Source of the DNA: Sciurus carolinensis
Taxonomy: Eukaryota; Chordata; Mammalia; Rodentia; Sciuridae
Reading direction: 5' to 3'
DNA length: 64,000 nt
Assembly (NCBI RefSeq): GCF_902686445.1
Contig: NC_062218.1
Span: forward strand, 17,723,515-17,787,514
Part shown: positions 45,294 through 58,000 of the stretch, piece after piece
How positions within the stretch are numbered: the stretch's first letter is position 1
How the letters are laid out: each line of letters starts with the position of its first letter
The notes under the pieces: model-generated
Database searches by the model: none
The model's input: the letters and a program-made list of their open reading frames with translations, nothing else
Told to the model about the DNA's origin: nothing
Translations under genes and position numbers: made by a program

Positions 45294-46274
45294 TGCTCCA
45301 ATCAGAATGGCAATTATCAAAAAGGGGGAAATGAGAGGGAGGAGGGGGCGGATGTATGAAAGATGGTGGAAATGAGACAGACATCATTACTCTATGTACA
45401 TTTATGATTACACGAATGGTATGAATCTACATCATGCATAACCATAGAAATGAGAAGTTGTACCTCATTTGTGTACAATGAATCAAAATGCAGTATGTAA
45501 AACTAAAAATAATACTAAAAATTAAATTTAAAAAAAGAATACAAGTAACAATAAATGTTGGCGAGGATGTGGGGAAAAAGCAATACTTTGCTGGTGAGAC
45601 TGCAAAATGGTGCAACCATTATGGAAAGCAGTATATGAGATTCCTCAGAAAACTTGGAATGGAACTACCATTTGACCCAGTTATCCCACTCTTTGGTTTA
45701 TACCCAAAGGACTTAAAATCAGCATACTACAGTGACACAGCCGCATCGATGTTTATAGCAGTTCAATTCACAATAGGTAAAATATGGAACCAACCTAGAT
45801 GCTCTTCAACAGATGAATGGATAAAAAAATGTGATTATATATATATATATATATATATGATGCAATATTTATATGATGGAATATTACTCAATTTTAAAGA
45901 AGTTGAAATTATGGCATTTGCTGGTAAGTGGATGAAGTTAGGAAATATCATGCTAAGTGAAATAAGTCAAACCCAAAAATCCAAAGGCCAAATGTTTTAT
46001 CTGATATGTGGATACTAATTCAAAATAAGAGGGGAGTAGGGAAGAATAGAGTTACTTTAAATTATGTACAGGGGAGTGAAGAGAGGGGAATTGTTATTGG
46101 GGTAGGAAGGATACTACAGTGAAACAGACATTATTACCTCATGTACATATACGACTGCATGACTGATGTGATCCCATAATCATTTTTCAGAAAAGTGAAA
46201 AATTACACTCCATGTATGTATGATCTACTAAACTGTATAAATTCATTGTACTGTCATGTACAACAAATTAGAAC
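45294..46274 (+). mobile_element. 5'-truncated L1 inserted in the ancient L1
   Basis: Begins inside the ORF2 C-terminal region (gctccaatcagaatggcaat), is interrupted by a second L1 tail at about 45318-45536, and resumes with aatacaagtaacaataaatg, the Cys-rich part and cccagttatcccactctttg. It ends ORF2 at TAA 46016-46018 and continues with a 3' UTR (ggggagtagggaagaataga, ttgtactgtcatgtacaac) and an A-rich tail. The 176-codon open frame over 45488-46018 is a product of this ORF2 end, not a host gene. An (AT)n run at about 45837-45858 sits inside it. Confidence 0.88.
45318..45536 (+). mobile_element. Short L1 tail nested inside an L1
   Basis: A 5'-truncated L1 of about 220 bases, only 3' UTR (gaaatgagagggaggagg, then acatttatgattacacgaat, gtacctcatttgtgtacaat and aaaatgcagtatgtaaaac), plus an A-rich tail. 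It interrupts the ORF2 sequence between attatcaa and agaatacaag, which are adjacent in the intact L1s at 13.8 and 58.35 kb. Its 3' UTR type matches the 58.9-kb copy. Confidence 0.85.
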
Positions 46275-46535
46275 AAATTTAAAAAATTTAAAAAATGAAA
46301 TCTTGGGGTTCCCCAAAATTCCAACAATATCTGAAAAACTCAAATTAAATTAAAAAAACAGTTTGATAGGGATTCAGAGCAAATCTGAGCAGTGAACTGG
46401 AAGATAAAGCAATAGAAGTTATTGAGTCTGGGGAAAAGAAAAAAACTGTAAAAAAGTGAACAGAGTGTAAGGAACTTGTGGGATAACATAAAAAGATAAA
46501 TGTATACATTGTGGCTGTCCCAGAAAGAGAAGACA

Positions 46536-46618
46536 CAGACACATAATCATAGCTATACTCCTTATATATGATGTATCAAAGTGCATTCTGTTGTCACGTA
46601 TAACTAAATAAACAAAGA
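46536..46618 (+). mobile_element. Possible very short L1 tail
   Basis: ctccttatatatgatgtatc, then aaagtgcattctgttgtcac and gtataactaaataaacaaag resembles the last 60 bases of the L1 group whose 3' end is at 46203-46270. It interrupts an ancient ORF1 segment between agagaagacacagaca and gaagaaagaacagctgagaa. Confidence 0.5.
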
Positions 46619-47575
46619 AAATTAAAGAGAAGAAAGAACAGCTGAGAACTCTCAAATTTGATTTGGGCATGGATATACGGTATTCCAAAAGCTTAGCAAG
46701 TTTCAAGTGGGATGGATGAATTCAAAGAAACCCACACGAAGGGACATTATTGTCAAACTTCAGGGAGATGAAGACAATTGGAAAAACAGCACAGTGTCTG
46801 TATGCATTTGAGAAGCTTTAATAATAAGACCATAATCTTATTTCTGGAAAGATGGAGGGCAAAAGACAACGTGCTGACAGATTCAAAGTTCTACCATGAA
46901 GCAAGAAAAACTACCAACCAAGAACATTAATTCTCTCAAAACTGTCCATCAAACTAAGGTTAACACCAATACATTCCCAGAAAAATAAAAGTAGAGACTA
47001 TTACGTTTTGTTGTTCACCACTAGATCTACCCTGAAAGAATTTTCATAAGGAATCACACAGTTTGAATCGAGAGGGCCACATGAATAAAGAAATACTTCA
47101 GTATAGGTAAATACGTGGGCAGAAACAAAAGCTAATACTATTTTAACAATTGTGCAACATATTTTCCTACATGATTTTTAAAAAAAGCAATCAGAAATCT
47201 AAAAGTATTTTTGCTCCTTTAGTTTATAAACCCATCTTGTTTCATATGTAATGTAAGTGACTTTGGCAATGAAATATTTTACTTTTTATTTAGGAACAAA
47301 CAATGTAGAAAGGCACAGTTTTGTAACAACAACAACTCAAAGATGAAGCTACTAAAAGCCCAGAAGTTTCTATGACATAGAAATTAAGCTAGTATAGATT
47401 CGACTTAGAGTGTTATCACTTTCAGATATTAAATGTAATCCCCATGGTAATCATGAAGAATACAGCTGTAAAATATATGAAAAAGAAAATGAGAAAAGAA
47501 AAACAGAAGTGCACCTTATCACTAATTACTTGAGACATCAATGAATTAAACTCCTCTGTCAAAAGACCACCATTA

Positions 47576-47765
47576 GCCTGGTTCAGTGGTGCAGGCCTGT
47601 AATCCCAGGAACTCAGGAGTCTGAGGTGGGGATCACAATTTTAAAGCCATTCTGGGCAACTTAGTGAGACCCCTCAAAATACAAAAGGACCAGGGACATA
47701 ATTCAATGACAGAGTTTCCCCGTCTTCATTCCCCAGTATCAAAATCATGAAGAGAAAATAAATAA
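47576..47765 (+). mobile_element. B1-ID composite SINE in ancient L1 ORF2
   Basis: B1 head (gcctggttcagtggtgcagg, aatcccaggaactcaggag, gggcaacttagtgagacccc) and a degraded ID tail (gaccagggacataattcaat). It splits the ancient endonuclease sequence between caaaagaccaccatta and cagaatggataaaggc and is followed by a long purine microsatellite. Confidence 0.85.
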
Positions 47766-47773
47766 ATAACTGG

Positions 47774-47910
47774 AGAGAGAGAGAGAGAGAGATAGAGTTA
47801 GATAGAGATAGATAGGTGTGGGGGGGAGAGGGAGAGGAAGAGGGAGAGGGAGGGGCAGAGGAGAGGAGAGGAGAGGAGAGAAGAGGAGAGGAGAGGAGAG
47901 GAGAGGAGAG
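47774..47910. repeat. (GA)n/(GAGAG)n purine tract
   Basis: (GA)n, GATA-like and pentanucleotide GGAGA repeats of about 135 bases, probably expanded from the A-rich tail of the adjoining SINE. On the minus strand it gives a Ser/Leu-rich open frame that is not a gene. Confidence 0.9.
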
Positions 47911-48261
47911 CAGAATGGATAAAGGCATGATCCATTATAGGCTGCCTATAAGAGACTTGTGATGAATCCAAAGACATAAAGAGATTGAAAGTGAAAGGAT
48001 AGAAGGAGATAATTCATGTTAAGAGTAACAAAAGGGAGTAGGAGTATCTATACTAATATTAGATAAAATGTATTTTAAATAAAATATATCAAAATACAAT
48101 AAAAGTCATTACATATTAGTAAAACCTCAGTACATTAGGAAGAATTAATAATTATAAAACTGGATGCACATAATTTCAAACCATAAAAGAGTGTATGAAG
48201 CAGTTATTAACACAATTAGAACAAAAAATAATTCTGAAATAATACTGGCATTGTCATAGAT

Positions 48262-48422
48262 TTAGGTTTCCATAAAAGCTACTGAATACAAGACACCTTA
48301 TAAAGAAAATGAGCTTAGTTTAGTTCAGTTTCAGAGACTGAAAGTTCAGTACTGGGTGGTCGTGCAGGTGTAGGATCTGTGGACAATCTCCACTGCTCTG
48401 GGTCTAAAGTCTGAGCAGAAAA
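48262..48422 (-). repeat. Probable MaLR LTR fragment
   Basis: The order ctactgaatacaagacacct, ataaagaaaatgagcttagt, cagtttcagagactgaaagt and ggacaatctccactgctctg resembles the antisense 3' part of a MaLR LTR. It separates endonuclease from reverse transcriptase sequence of the ancient L1. Short and diverged. Confidence 0.4.
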
Positions 48423-49765
48423 ATAACTAGTCAAAGCACTTGGTTCCGTAATGAAAAATCTCCCAGGAAAAAAAGTCCTCAACTTGATGGCTTCACCAGT
48501 AAAATCTACAAACATTCTATGAAAAATTATCACTAATCTGTCTCAAACTTTAAATAAAATGAAAAGAAAAAAAAAAAAAGAGAGAAAAGGAACACTTTCT
48601 AGTAAATTCTATGAGGCAATCAATACCCTGATAACAAAACCAGAAAAAGGACACCCTGCAAGAAAAACAAACAAACAAACAAACACAAAAGCAAACTTTG
48701 GACCAATATCCCATGTGAATTCTGATAAGAATACCCGTAAGATATTATTAGAAAACTGAAGTCAGCAGCATATTAAAATGATTACATACCAGGAACAAAT
48801 TGGATTTATTCATGGTACACAAAAATTTTTCAACACAAGAAAACTATTGAATTTATATATAATACATTATATTAATACAATGAGAAAAGAAGCATTTAAG
48901 AAAATTCAATACCCTTTTGTGATTAACAAAATCATTAAACAAATTAAGAATAGAAGGAATCTATCTCAACAAAATCCCTATGAAAATCCCTTGGTGAAAA
49001 TGTTACTCAGTGATAAAAGCCAAAATCATTTCCTTTAACATAAAAACAAGGCTAGGGTTTTACTCTCTTTGTTTTTATTCTTCATAGTACTGGAAGATCT
49101 AGTCACAGAAATTAGGCATGAAAAAAACATCAACAAGAGATAAAAGACCCAAAAATAGGAAAGAAAGAAGTCAAATTATCTCAGTTCAGATGGTTTGAAC
49201 TTACCTGCAGAAAAACTCTAAAGATTCCACACAGAAAAAAATAATTGTTTAGAATTAATAAGCAAGTTGGCAAAAGTAGAAGGATACAAACTCAACATAC
49301 AAATATCAGTTCATAATAGCTAAAACATGCGAGCAACAGAGATGTCCTTTGATCAATGGACAGAAAACAAGTATGGCGTACATAGACAATCGAATGTTAT
49401 TCTGACGTTGAAAGGAAAGAAATTTTGTCATCTCCTACAGCTATTCCACAGGAAGTTATTCCACAGGAAACAGTTTCAAAAGGTAAATAATCAACGATTG
49501 CACATATTTGAGATATTTAGAGTGGTTATAATCATAGAAATATGATGTAGGATGATGGTTACCAGAAATTAGGAGTGGTGGGGTGAAATAGTAAATTGTC
49601 AGTTAATGGGTACAAGCTTCAATTTTGTAAGATGCAAAGAAGTCTGGAGGTGGCTGGTGGTGGGGTGGCATATAATTTGAATGTACTCAGTGACACTAAA
49701 TTCTATATTTGTCATGTATAACTAAAATGAACACATAAAAAATGATTAGGATAGATTGTTTTATG

Positions 49766-50888
49766 TGTACTCTATAATAATAAAACTAGAGAAAAGTTCC
49801 CAGAAAGTGTGTGTGTGCAGGTACAACTGAAGTTTTCAAGATAACTGCTAGAGATAGATGCTGAGAATAAAGAGGGGCATAAGTTTTCATGAGGTGTGAT
49901 AATGGAGAGCTGTGTAGAACAGGAAGAGCTGCTGAATTGAATCAGTGTGAACCTGACCAGGTGGAAGGAGAAGTTTGGCAGAGCTTCTCTGTGGACCCAA
50001 CTGAGCCTACCAGCCATAAATTTTTAGTTGCACCAGTCTGCAAGATTGCATGGATTTCCTGAGTTGCGTTCAGCAGCTTGGAAGTCTGAGAGATGGAAAA
50101 GATTAAGAGAGTACAAAGATTTTGCTTCTTTTCCAAGAAAATTCACAGGAAAGGAAGAGGGGGTGCACTAATATTTCGCAATCTTTGCACGTCAGAGTTT
50201 TAGAAATTGGTCATCAACAGTCTACATCTATAGGTAAAGCAACAAGTTGAAAAGAACCAGTTGAAAATGACAGCTAGAGAAAACAAGTGAGAGAGAACGT
50301 GTCAATGTGGTAAAGGGAATGCAAAGGTGAGAACTAAAGCTTTCACAGAGACTTTAGTACTGACCAAGAAAAGGGGTTAAATTTGTGAAGACAAGAGTTA
50401 AGTTTAATATGAAACACTAATCTAGTGAATTAAATTATTAATTTCAAAAAATTTTAAATACCTAGTATTCTATGTGAACCACTAACACTTTGGGATTTAA
50501 ATATGTAAGTAGAAACTTTTCTGTCTTCAAGTTGTCTTATGTAAAGAACAATCTGTTAGTGATTATCTGAAACATAATTGCAATTATCAGTGCTCATAAA
50601 TTCCATAATCAGATTGTATAAAGACCACTAAGAATGGAAAAGACAAAAATTATATTGGAATGTAAAGATTCACGTGTGTTGAAAAAAGTGAGAAACTGTA
50701 TGACAAAAGTTTTATAAAGCAAAGGAAAAAAATAACAACAAAATAAAAGGTATTTGAGTTTAATTTTAGGTTCACAGCTTTTAAGAATATACTAAAGAAT
50801 GTTGAAGTATGCCTAAAGCTTACATTAAAAAGGAAGAAAATATCAGGTCAAAATGATGTTGCATTCCTTGTTAATAAGAGATCATAGC
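49766..50888. other. Unique sequence without a gene
   Basis: No gene or repeat family recognised. Minus-strand frames of 81 and 64 codons at 49772-50136 are without signature. Confidence 0.55.
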
Positions 50889-51085
50889 CAGCCAGGTATG
50901 TTGGCACATGCTTGTAATCCCAAGGACTCAGGAGGCTGAGGCAGGAGGATCACAAGTTCAAGGCCAGCTTCAACAACTGAGACACTATCTCAAAAACAAA
51001 ATAATAAAATAAAATAAAATAAAAAGAAATGAGGATATGGCCAGTAGTAAAATGCCCTCATGTTCAATACCCTGTACCTGGGGAA
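50889..51085 (+). mobile_element. B1-ID composite SINE
   Basis: B1 head (gccaggtatgttggcacatg, aggaggctgaggcaggagga, aaggccagcttcaacaactg), an (AATAAA)n linker, a degraded ID tail (gaggatatggccagtagtaa, atgttcaataccctgtacct) and an A-rich end. Confidence 0.9.
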
Positions 51086-52439
51086 AAAAAGAAAAGATCA
51101 AAATGTAAGAAAACAAAAAAGTAATGTTATTATTTCTAATATTTTATCTTTGTTCTACAGTTTCATGAAAAACAATTACGTAGTGGTAGAATATTTTTAG
51201 AAAATTATTTTTAGAAAGAATATACTTTTTAAGTAATCATGAGAGTGATAACAATAGTAATGTTGTAGAAAGAATGTTTAGTGGCAGCAAGACATAATGG
51301 AAGATTTTATAGCCACTAAATGTGAATATGGAGATGAGGGAAAATGCTCTAGCAGCTTTTATTTGAAGATATAGTTGGGGCTTGATATTATTGGATTTAG
51401 GTGCTTGTGAAGACTGGTTAATTTTGGGTCTCACTACTGGGGAATGATGGGAATACAAAGCTATGTAATTTTTTGGTTTTGGAAATACTCTTGTTGACAT
51501 ATCTGATAGACATGCAGATTTAGATTCTTATGATTGTTTACAAATTGCATTTTGTGTAATTATGGCAGTTGTGTGATTTAAAGATAAAGACATAAGTAAA
51601 AATGTATGATAAACAAAACAACAACAACAAAAAAAAAAAAAAATCAAGGAAAACAGTAGACAAAATATCCAAAGGCAGAAAACTGGAGAACCTGAATGTT
51701 CTAGAGATATGCTATTGAATGAGCTCAAGAAGAATGTGAATGTAAAATCCAGACAGAGGTTTATAAAAACCACTGTGAAAAAATGTATCAGGAATTCACC
51801 TTTGCAAGTTTACATTTTATACTGTGGTTTAATAGGGTCAATTATAATAATGACTATGAGCAATGATTGAAAACCTAAAAGAATCATCTACATGTTCCTC
51901 TTTCTCAACCCCTAAATGTTTTCTCCCATGTTTATTATTTTTGACTCATTTTGTATTAACTTCACATGCAAATCCAAATCTTAACTGCTTGACACAAAAA
52001 TGAACATAAATGTGAACAAAGAAATTGCTAGGGTTTAAAGAGCAAATACTATAATAAAGAAATAAGATAAACATTTCTCATATGATATAAATAGAATCCT
52101 GTGCAAATTAGTAAGCTATTTTTAAAAAATTGCAATGTTGAAATAATTCATCATCTGTTTTACTGAGTTAAATTAATTTTTAATAATCAGAATATAGATA
52201 TGGAGATATTAATATAGACATTAATGGAATATAGATATTAGTGGAAGACCTTGATTTTTTGACTGTAGCATACTTAATATTCACAATTTGTACAAGCACT
52301 TGTTTATTTAGTAATGTGTACTTATACATTTGAGTGAAATTTATTGTAGATGTTTACAATGTTTGCGCATGCATGTGTATTAATTATCAAAACTTTATCA
52401 AAATAATTATGTTTTTAAAATAAACTTTCCTTTTAGATA
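51086..52439. other. AT-rich sequence without a gene
   Basis: No gene or repeat family recognised. A poly(A)/CAA tract lies at about 51616-51643. Confidence 0.6.
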
Positions 52440-52746
52440 TTTTTTTTTAAATTTATTTGTTCTAATTAGTTATATGTGACAGTAGGATGCATTATACATT
52501 TTGATAAGTAATATATAAATGGAGTATAATTTCTCATTTTTTCTGATCATACATGTTGTGGGATCACATTGGTCATGCAGTCATATACGTGAGGTGATAA
52601 TGTCTGTTTCACTCTACTACCCTTCCTACCCCCATACCCTTTCTCCTCTTTTCACTGCCCTCTACCAAATCTAAAGTAACTCTATTCTTCACTAGGGTCC
52701 CCGCCCTTATTTATGAAATAGCATCTGCATATCAGAGAAAATTTTG
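52440..52746 (-). mobile_element. 5'-truncated L1, 3' end only, antisense
   Basis: On the minus strand this reads, from the 5' side: tctctgatatgcagatgct (end of ORF2), gaagaatagagttactttag, aacagacattatcacctcac, tgactgcatgaccaatgtga, gtcacatataactaattaga, then a poly(A) (the T run at 52440-52449 on the plus strand). It matches the 3' UTR of the L1 ending at 46274 base for base over long stretches, so the two belong to the same L1 group, distinct from that of 14.3 and 58.9 kb. Confidence 0.88.
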
Positions 52747-53300
52747 GGCCTTTGTGTTTTTGGGTTTGGTTTTCTTGAGACTACAATGTGGTCGACCCTT
52801 GGTATCTGAAGGCCAGATTGGTGGGATAATGACTGAGTCTGACAGGGTGGGTCTGGGCCTTTTACAGATTAATGTGAGGAATTTATGACTTGGGCATATC
52901 AAATATTTACCTTATGAAAAATGATTTTCTTTAATAAATGTTTTAATAGCAATATTCATATAATGGAAGGGCAGTTAATAAGGTACATGGATTCCTTCAG
53001 TGATGATGAATCATTACTTTCTGTTTAATTTTAAAAACTCTATTTTACTTTAGCAGCACGTACTGTGGTGCAACTCTCATGGGTGTGCACTGTTAGTACC
53101 ACATATTAAGTTTGTGTTCACATGTATTTTATGTCTCTGAAGATACTATTAGGAATTTTTGACCAGGAAAAATATTTTATACTTTTAAAAATCTGCTCTG
53201 ATGGGTCTTGTTATTATTAGCATAAAAACAAACTGGCTTGGATTTACTGAACCATCCAATTATTTTTAATTATGAGGTCTGTATGGAGAAGATATCACTA
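52747..53300. other. Unassigned sequence
   Basis: No gene recognised. A tcgacccttggtatctgaag segment near 52792 recalls a Tigger-type DNA transposon end but is too short to call. Confidence 0.45.
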
Positions 53301-54058
53301 TTTTAAGAGAAGGAGGGAGACCTCCTGCCCTACCAGTCGCGTGGTCTGGGTGCCCACGCTAAGGCGCTAAGGCTCCCCAGCATGTTTGGAGGTTGGTGCT
53401 GACATTTTGAAATATCCCTGAGGGTGTGGCCACAGTTTTTGGGTGAAGTGACTCCCTTCCTGAGATGCCTGCAGGAGACTGGAGGCCCTTTGATAAGTAC
53501 CGCACTGCATCAAGATACTGAGGACAGGGAGGTTTGAGTAGTGGATGACTGTGAAGCATAGATTTTTTTTTTCCTTTTTTTAAATTTTAAAATATTGATT
53601 TCTTCTTTTTTTTTTTTCACTTTATTTTCCTTTTATTTATCTATTCCATTGAAGTCTTTTCCCCCTTTTTCTCATGCTAAAAAACAACTTCTTTTGATTC
53701 TTCTCTCACTCTTCCCTTGATCAGGTACCTCTATTTATCCAATCTGTGTCCCTTTAATAGTTACATCCTACACCCTTCCCCATCCTCTTCATCCACCACT
53801 AGAAGTTGTAGAACTCATTGCAAGCCTATTGACTATACTGTAAATGATAACCAAACTCATCCTGTTTGTTGCAATACTGTTAATGTTTTCATAGGAACTA
53901 TCTGGTGTAGGGTTGGCTATTGTTTGTATGGGGTGCTGCTGATATTAATCTTCCCCTTGAGGAGAGGTGTTGGAAACCTGCAGGGTCACGGTAAGCCTGC
54001 AGGGAGAAAGCTGCAATTCCTGAGATCTTCACTACTAAAGGGGAATATACAGAAACAT

Positions 54059-55016
54059 ATGAAAAAAACAGGGAAAGAAAGTGTCCCTAACAAACCTAGA
54101 TGCTATTTTGATAGAATCCAATTACAACATAGCAGTAGAAATGACAGAAAAGGAGTTTATAATCTACATAATTAAAATGATCTGTGAAGCAAAATGAGAT
54201 AAGAGAGCAAATGCAGGCAATGCATGATCACTCCAATAAACATTTAAAAGAGCAAATGCAGGAAGCACTTCAATAAAGAGATAGAAATTCTGAAAAACAG
54301 AAATTCTTGAAATAAAAGAAACAATAAACCAAATTAAAAACTCAATAGAAAGTGTCACCAACAGAATATCTCTCTGGAAGACAGAATCTCAGAGAATGAA
54401 GACAAAATATTTGTCTTGAAAATAAAGTTGACCAAACAAAGAAGATGGTAAGAAATCAGGAACGGAAACTCCAAGAATTATGGAATATCATTAAAAGACC
54501 AAATTTAAGAATTATTGGGACTGAGGAAGGCACACAGAGATATAAACCAAAGTAATGAACAAACTATTCAACAAAATAATATTAGAAAATTTCCCAAACC
54601 TGAAGAATGAAATGGGAAATCAAATACAAGAGGTTTACAGAACACCAAATGCACAAAATTATAACAGATTGACATCAAGGCACATTGCAATGAAAATGCC
54701 TATCATCCAAAATAAAGATAGAATTTTAAAGTCTGAGGGAGAAAAGCACCAGATTAAATATAAGGGGAAATCAATACAGATATCAGCAGATTACTCAATC
54801 CAGACCCTAAAAGCTAGAAGGGCCTGGAACAATATATTTCAAGTTGTGAAAGAACATGAATGCCAACAAAGAATTTCACACCCAGTAAAACTAACCTTCA
54901 GATTTGATGATGAAATAAAATCTTTCCACAATAAACAAAAGTTAAAAGATTTTACAAATAGAAAGCTTACACTACAGAACATTCTCAACCAAATATTTCA
55001 TCAGGAGGAAGTGTAA
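54059..55016 (+). pseudogene. L1 ORF1, decayed
   Basis: ATG at 54059 (MKKTGKESVPNKP) aligns with the start of the younger ORF1. The coiled-coil part (54060-54480) is broken by several frameshifts, and some lost bases shorten it. A 153-codon frame from 54555 to TAA 55014-55016 covers the RRM and C-terminal domain (ENFPNLKNEMGNQIQEVYRTPN, split over several blocks; TLKARRAWNN; LTFRFDDEIKSFHNKQKLKD). The long open frame that begins upstream at 53717 is mostly 5' UTR. Confidence 0.88.
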
Positions 55017-55089
55017 AACAACAATAAAAGTTAGCAAAGGGAGGAACTACCTGAAAGGAAAAGTCAATCAAAGGAGAAACCAAGTCAAG

Positions 55090-58000
55090 ATGAAAACCAA
55101 AAATAAGCCAAAATGACCAGGAATATGAATCATCACAATAATAACCCTGAATGTTAATGGCTTAAACTCACTAATCAAAAGACATAGACTGGCAGATTGG
55201 ATTAAAAAGAAAGATCCAACAATATGCTGCCATCAAGAGATTCATCTGATAGAAAAAGACATTCACAGACTAAAGGTGAAAGGATGGGGAAAAACATACA
55301 ATGCACATAAACTCAGTAAAAAAGCAGGGAGCTCCATCCTCATATCAGATAAAGTGGATTTCAAACCTAAATTAGTCAGAAGGGATAAAGAAGGACATTT
55401 CATACTGCTTCAGGGAACCATAATCCCAAACAATGGAGCATCTATGTACATCAAAAAATCTTCTCAATTTTAAGAATTAAATAGACCAAAACACAATAAT
55501 ACTGGGTGACCTAACACACCACTCTCACCACTGGATAGATCCTCCAAACAAAAACTGAACAAAGAAACTATAGAATTAAATAATACAATCAATGACATAG
55601 ACTTAATGGACATGTATAGAGTATTTCATCCATCATCCAGTGAATATAATTTTTTTCAGCAGCTCATGGATCCTTCTGCAAAAGAAGTCATTAGTAAATT
55701 TTAAAAAATAGAGATACTACCTTGTATTCTATCAGAACACAATGGAATGCAATTAGAAATCAATGATAAAATAATAAACTAAAAGTACTCATACAGCTGG
55801 AGACTGAATAATATGCTATTGAATGATGCAATGATAACAGAAGACATCAGAGAGAAATAAAAATTCTTAGAGGTAAATAAGAACAATCACTCAACATATT
55901 AAAATCTCTGGGATACTCTGAAAGCAGTGCTAAGAGGAAAGTTCATTGCATTGAGCTCATAAATTAAAAAAAAAATAAAAAATCAACAACTAAATGACCT
56001 AACAATATATCTCAAAGCCCTAGAAAAAGAAGAACAGATCAACACCAAAAGTAGTAGAAGACAGGAAATAATTAAAATCAGAGCTGAAATCAATTAAATT
56101 GAAACAAGAGAAACAATTCAAAAAATTAACAAAAGAAAAAGTTGGTTCACTAAAAAGGTAAACAAAATTGGTAAACCCTTAACTACACTAATGAAGAGGA
56201 GAGAGAAAACTCAAATTTCTAGAATTAGTGAAGAAAAAGAGATCATGACAGACACAACTGAAATATATAACATAATTATAAGCTACTTGAAAATCTATAC
56301 TCCAACAAAATAGAAAATCTCAAAGACATTGACAGATTTCCAGAGACATATGATCCTTCCAAACTGAATCAGGAAGACATACACAATTTGAACAGATAAA
56401 TTTCGAGCACCCAGAAAAGCCCAGAACCAGACAGATTCTCAGTCCAATTCTACAAAACTCTGAAAGAAGAACTAATACCAATACTCCTTAAAGTATTCCA
56501 GGAAATAGAAAAGAAAGGAACACTTCCAAACCCATTCTATGAGACTTATATCTCTCTGATACCAAAACTAGAAAAAGAAGCATCAGGGAAAAAAAAAAAA
56601 CTTTAGACCAATATCCCTGATGAACATAGATGCAAAATCCTTAACAAAATTCTGGCAAATCGCATACAAAAACATATTGAAAAGATAGTGCACTATGATC
56701 AAGTGGGGTTTATCCCAGGGATGCAAGGTTGTTTCAACACCTGGAAATCAATAAATGTAAAATAGCACAGCAACAGACTTAAAGTTAAGAATCATATGAT
56801 TATTTCAATAGACGCTGAGAAAGCATTTAATAAAATACAGCACCACTTCATGCTTAAAACAATAGAAAAAACAGGGGTAGTAAAACCATACCTCAACATT
56901 GTAAAGGCTGTGTATGCTAAACTCACAGTCGACACGATTCTAAATGGAGAAAAACTGAACGCATTCTTTCTAAAAACTGAAACAAGAGAGGGATGCCCTC
57001 TTTCACCTCTTCTATTCAACCTCATCCTTGAAACACTAGTCAGAGAAATCAGACAGACTAAAGAAATTAAAGGGATGTGAATAGGAAAAAAAAAAAAAAA
57101 AACTCAAGCTATCACTATTTGCTGATGACATGATTCTACATAGAGGATCCATAAAACTCCACCAGAAAACTTCTAGAACTAATAAATTAATGCAGCAAAG
57201 TACCAGGATATAAAAACAATGTGCATAAATTCAATGCATTTCTATTCATAAGCGATGAATCCTCTGAAAGAGAAATTAGGAAAACCACTCCATTCATGAT
57301 AACCTCAAAAAAAAAAAAAAAAAAAAATCTTGGAAATCAATCTAACAGAAGAGATGAAAGACCTCCACAATGAAAACTATAAAACACTAAAGCAAGAAAT
57401 TAAAGAAAACCTTAGAAGTTGGAAAGCTCTCCCATGTTCTTGGATAGACAGAATTAATATTGTCAAAATGGCCATTCTGCAAAAGGCACTATACAGATTC
57501 AATGCACTCCAATTAAAATTCCAATGACATTCCTCATAGGAATAGAGAAAGCAATCATGAACTTTGACCCTGAGTAGTCAAAACAATCCTGAGCAGAAAG
57601 AGTGAAGCAGGAGGTATCATGATACCAGACCTTGAACTATACTACAGAACAATAGTAACAAAAATGGCATGCTATTGGCACCAAAATAGACAGGCAGACC
57701 AATGGTACAGAAAAGAAGACACAGAGACAAACCCACAGAAATAGAGTTACCTTATACGAGACAAAGGAACCGAAAACATACAATGGAGAAAAGATAGCCT
57801 GGGCAAAACTGGAATTCCATATGCAGTAAAATGAAATTAAACCTCTATCTCTCACCCTGTACGAAACTCAACTCAAAATGAATCTAGAACTTAGGAATTA
57901 GACCAGAGACCCTACACCAAAGAGAAGACAAAGTAGGCCCGAATCTTAATCATGTTGACTTAGGATCAGACTTCCTTAACAAGATTCTGAAGGCACAAGA

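Larger units (their letters stand above)
44285..49765 (+). mobile_element. Ancient L1 broken up by later insertions
   Basis: An L1M/HAL1-like copy, much older than the other L1s. Recognisable parts in order are as follows. The 5' UTR start (gagaagatggcagagtagga) is at 44291. Late 5' UTR/ORF1 N-terminal sequence lies at about 44900-45290. ORF1 lies at 46370-47080 (aaggaacttgtgggataaca, the gggacattattgtcaaactt segment and the ctaccaaccaagaacattaa segment). The ORF1-ORF2 junction is about 47081-47530. Endonuclease sequence lies at 47500-48250, split by a SINE (catgatccattataggctgc, gaaagtgaaaggatagaagg). Reverse transcriptase sequence lies at 48480-49320 (atggcttcaccagt, aattggatttattcatggta). 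After a deletion come ORF2 end and 3' UTR, 49327-49765. Every frame is heavily broken. Family assignment is from remembered consensus. Confidence 0.75.

Noticed and set aside
45488..46018. 176-codon plus-strand frame
   Set aside because: It is the C-terminal part of L1 ORF2 plus a nested L1 tail, with an (AT)n run inside.
47674..47928. Ser/Leu/Pro-rich minus-strand frame
   Set aside because: It translates the purine microsatellite next to a SINE. No coding support.
52785..52825. Tigger-type DNA transposon end
   Set aside because: Only about 40 bases resemble the terminal block and no second end or internal sequence was found.
53045..53070. U6 snRNA-like tactttagcagcac
   Set aside because: The match stops after about 15 bases. 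The rest of U6 is absent.
53717..54175. 152-codon plus-strand frame
   Set aside because: It is L1 5' UTR running into the first part of decayed ORF1, not a separate gene.
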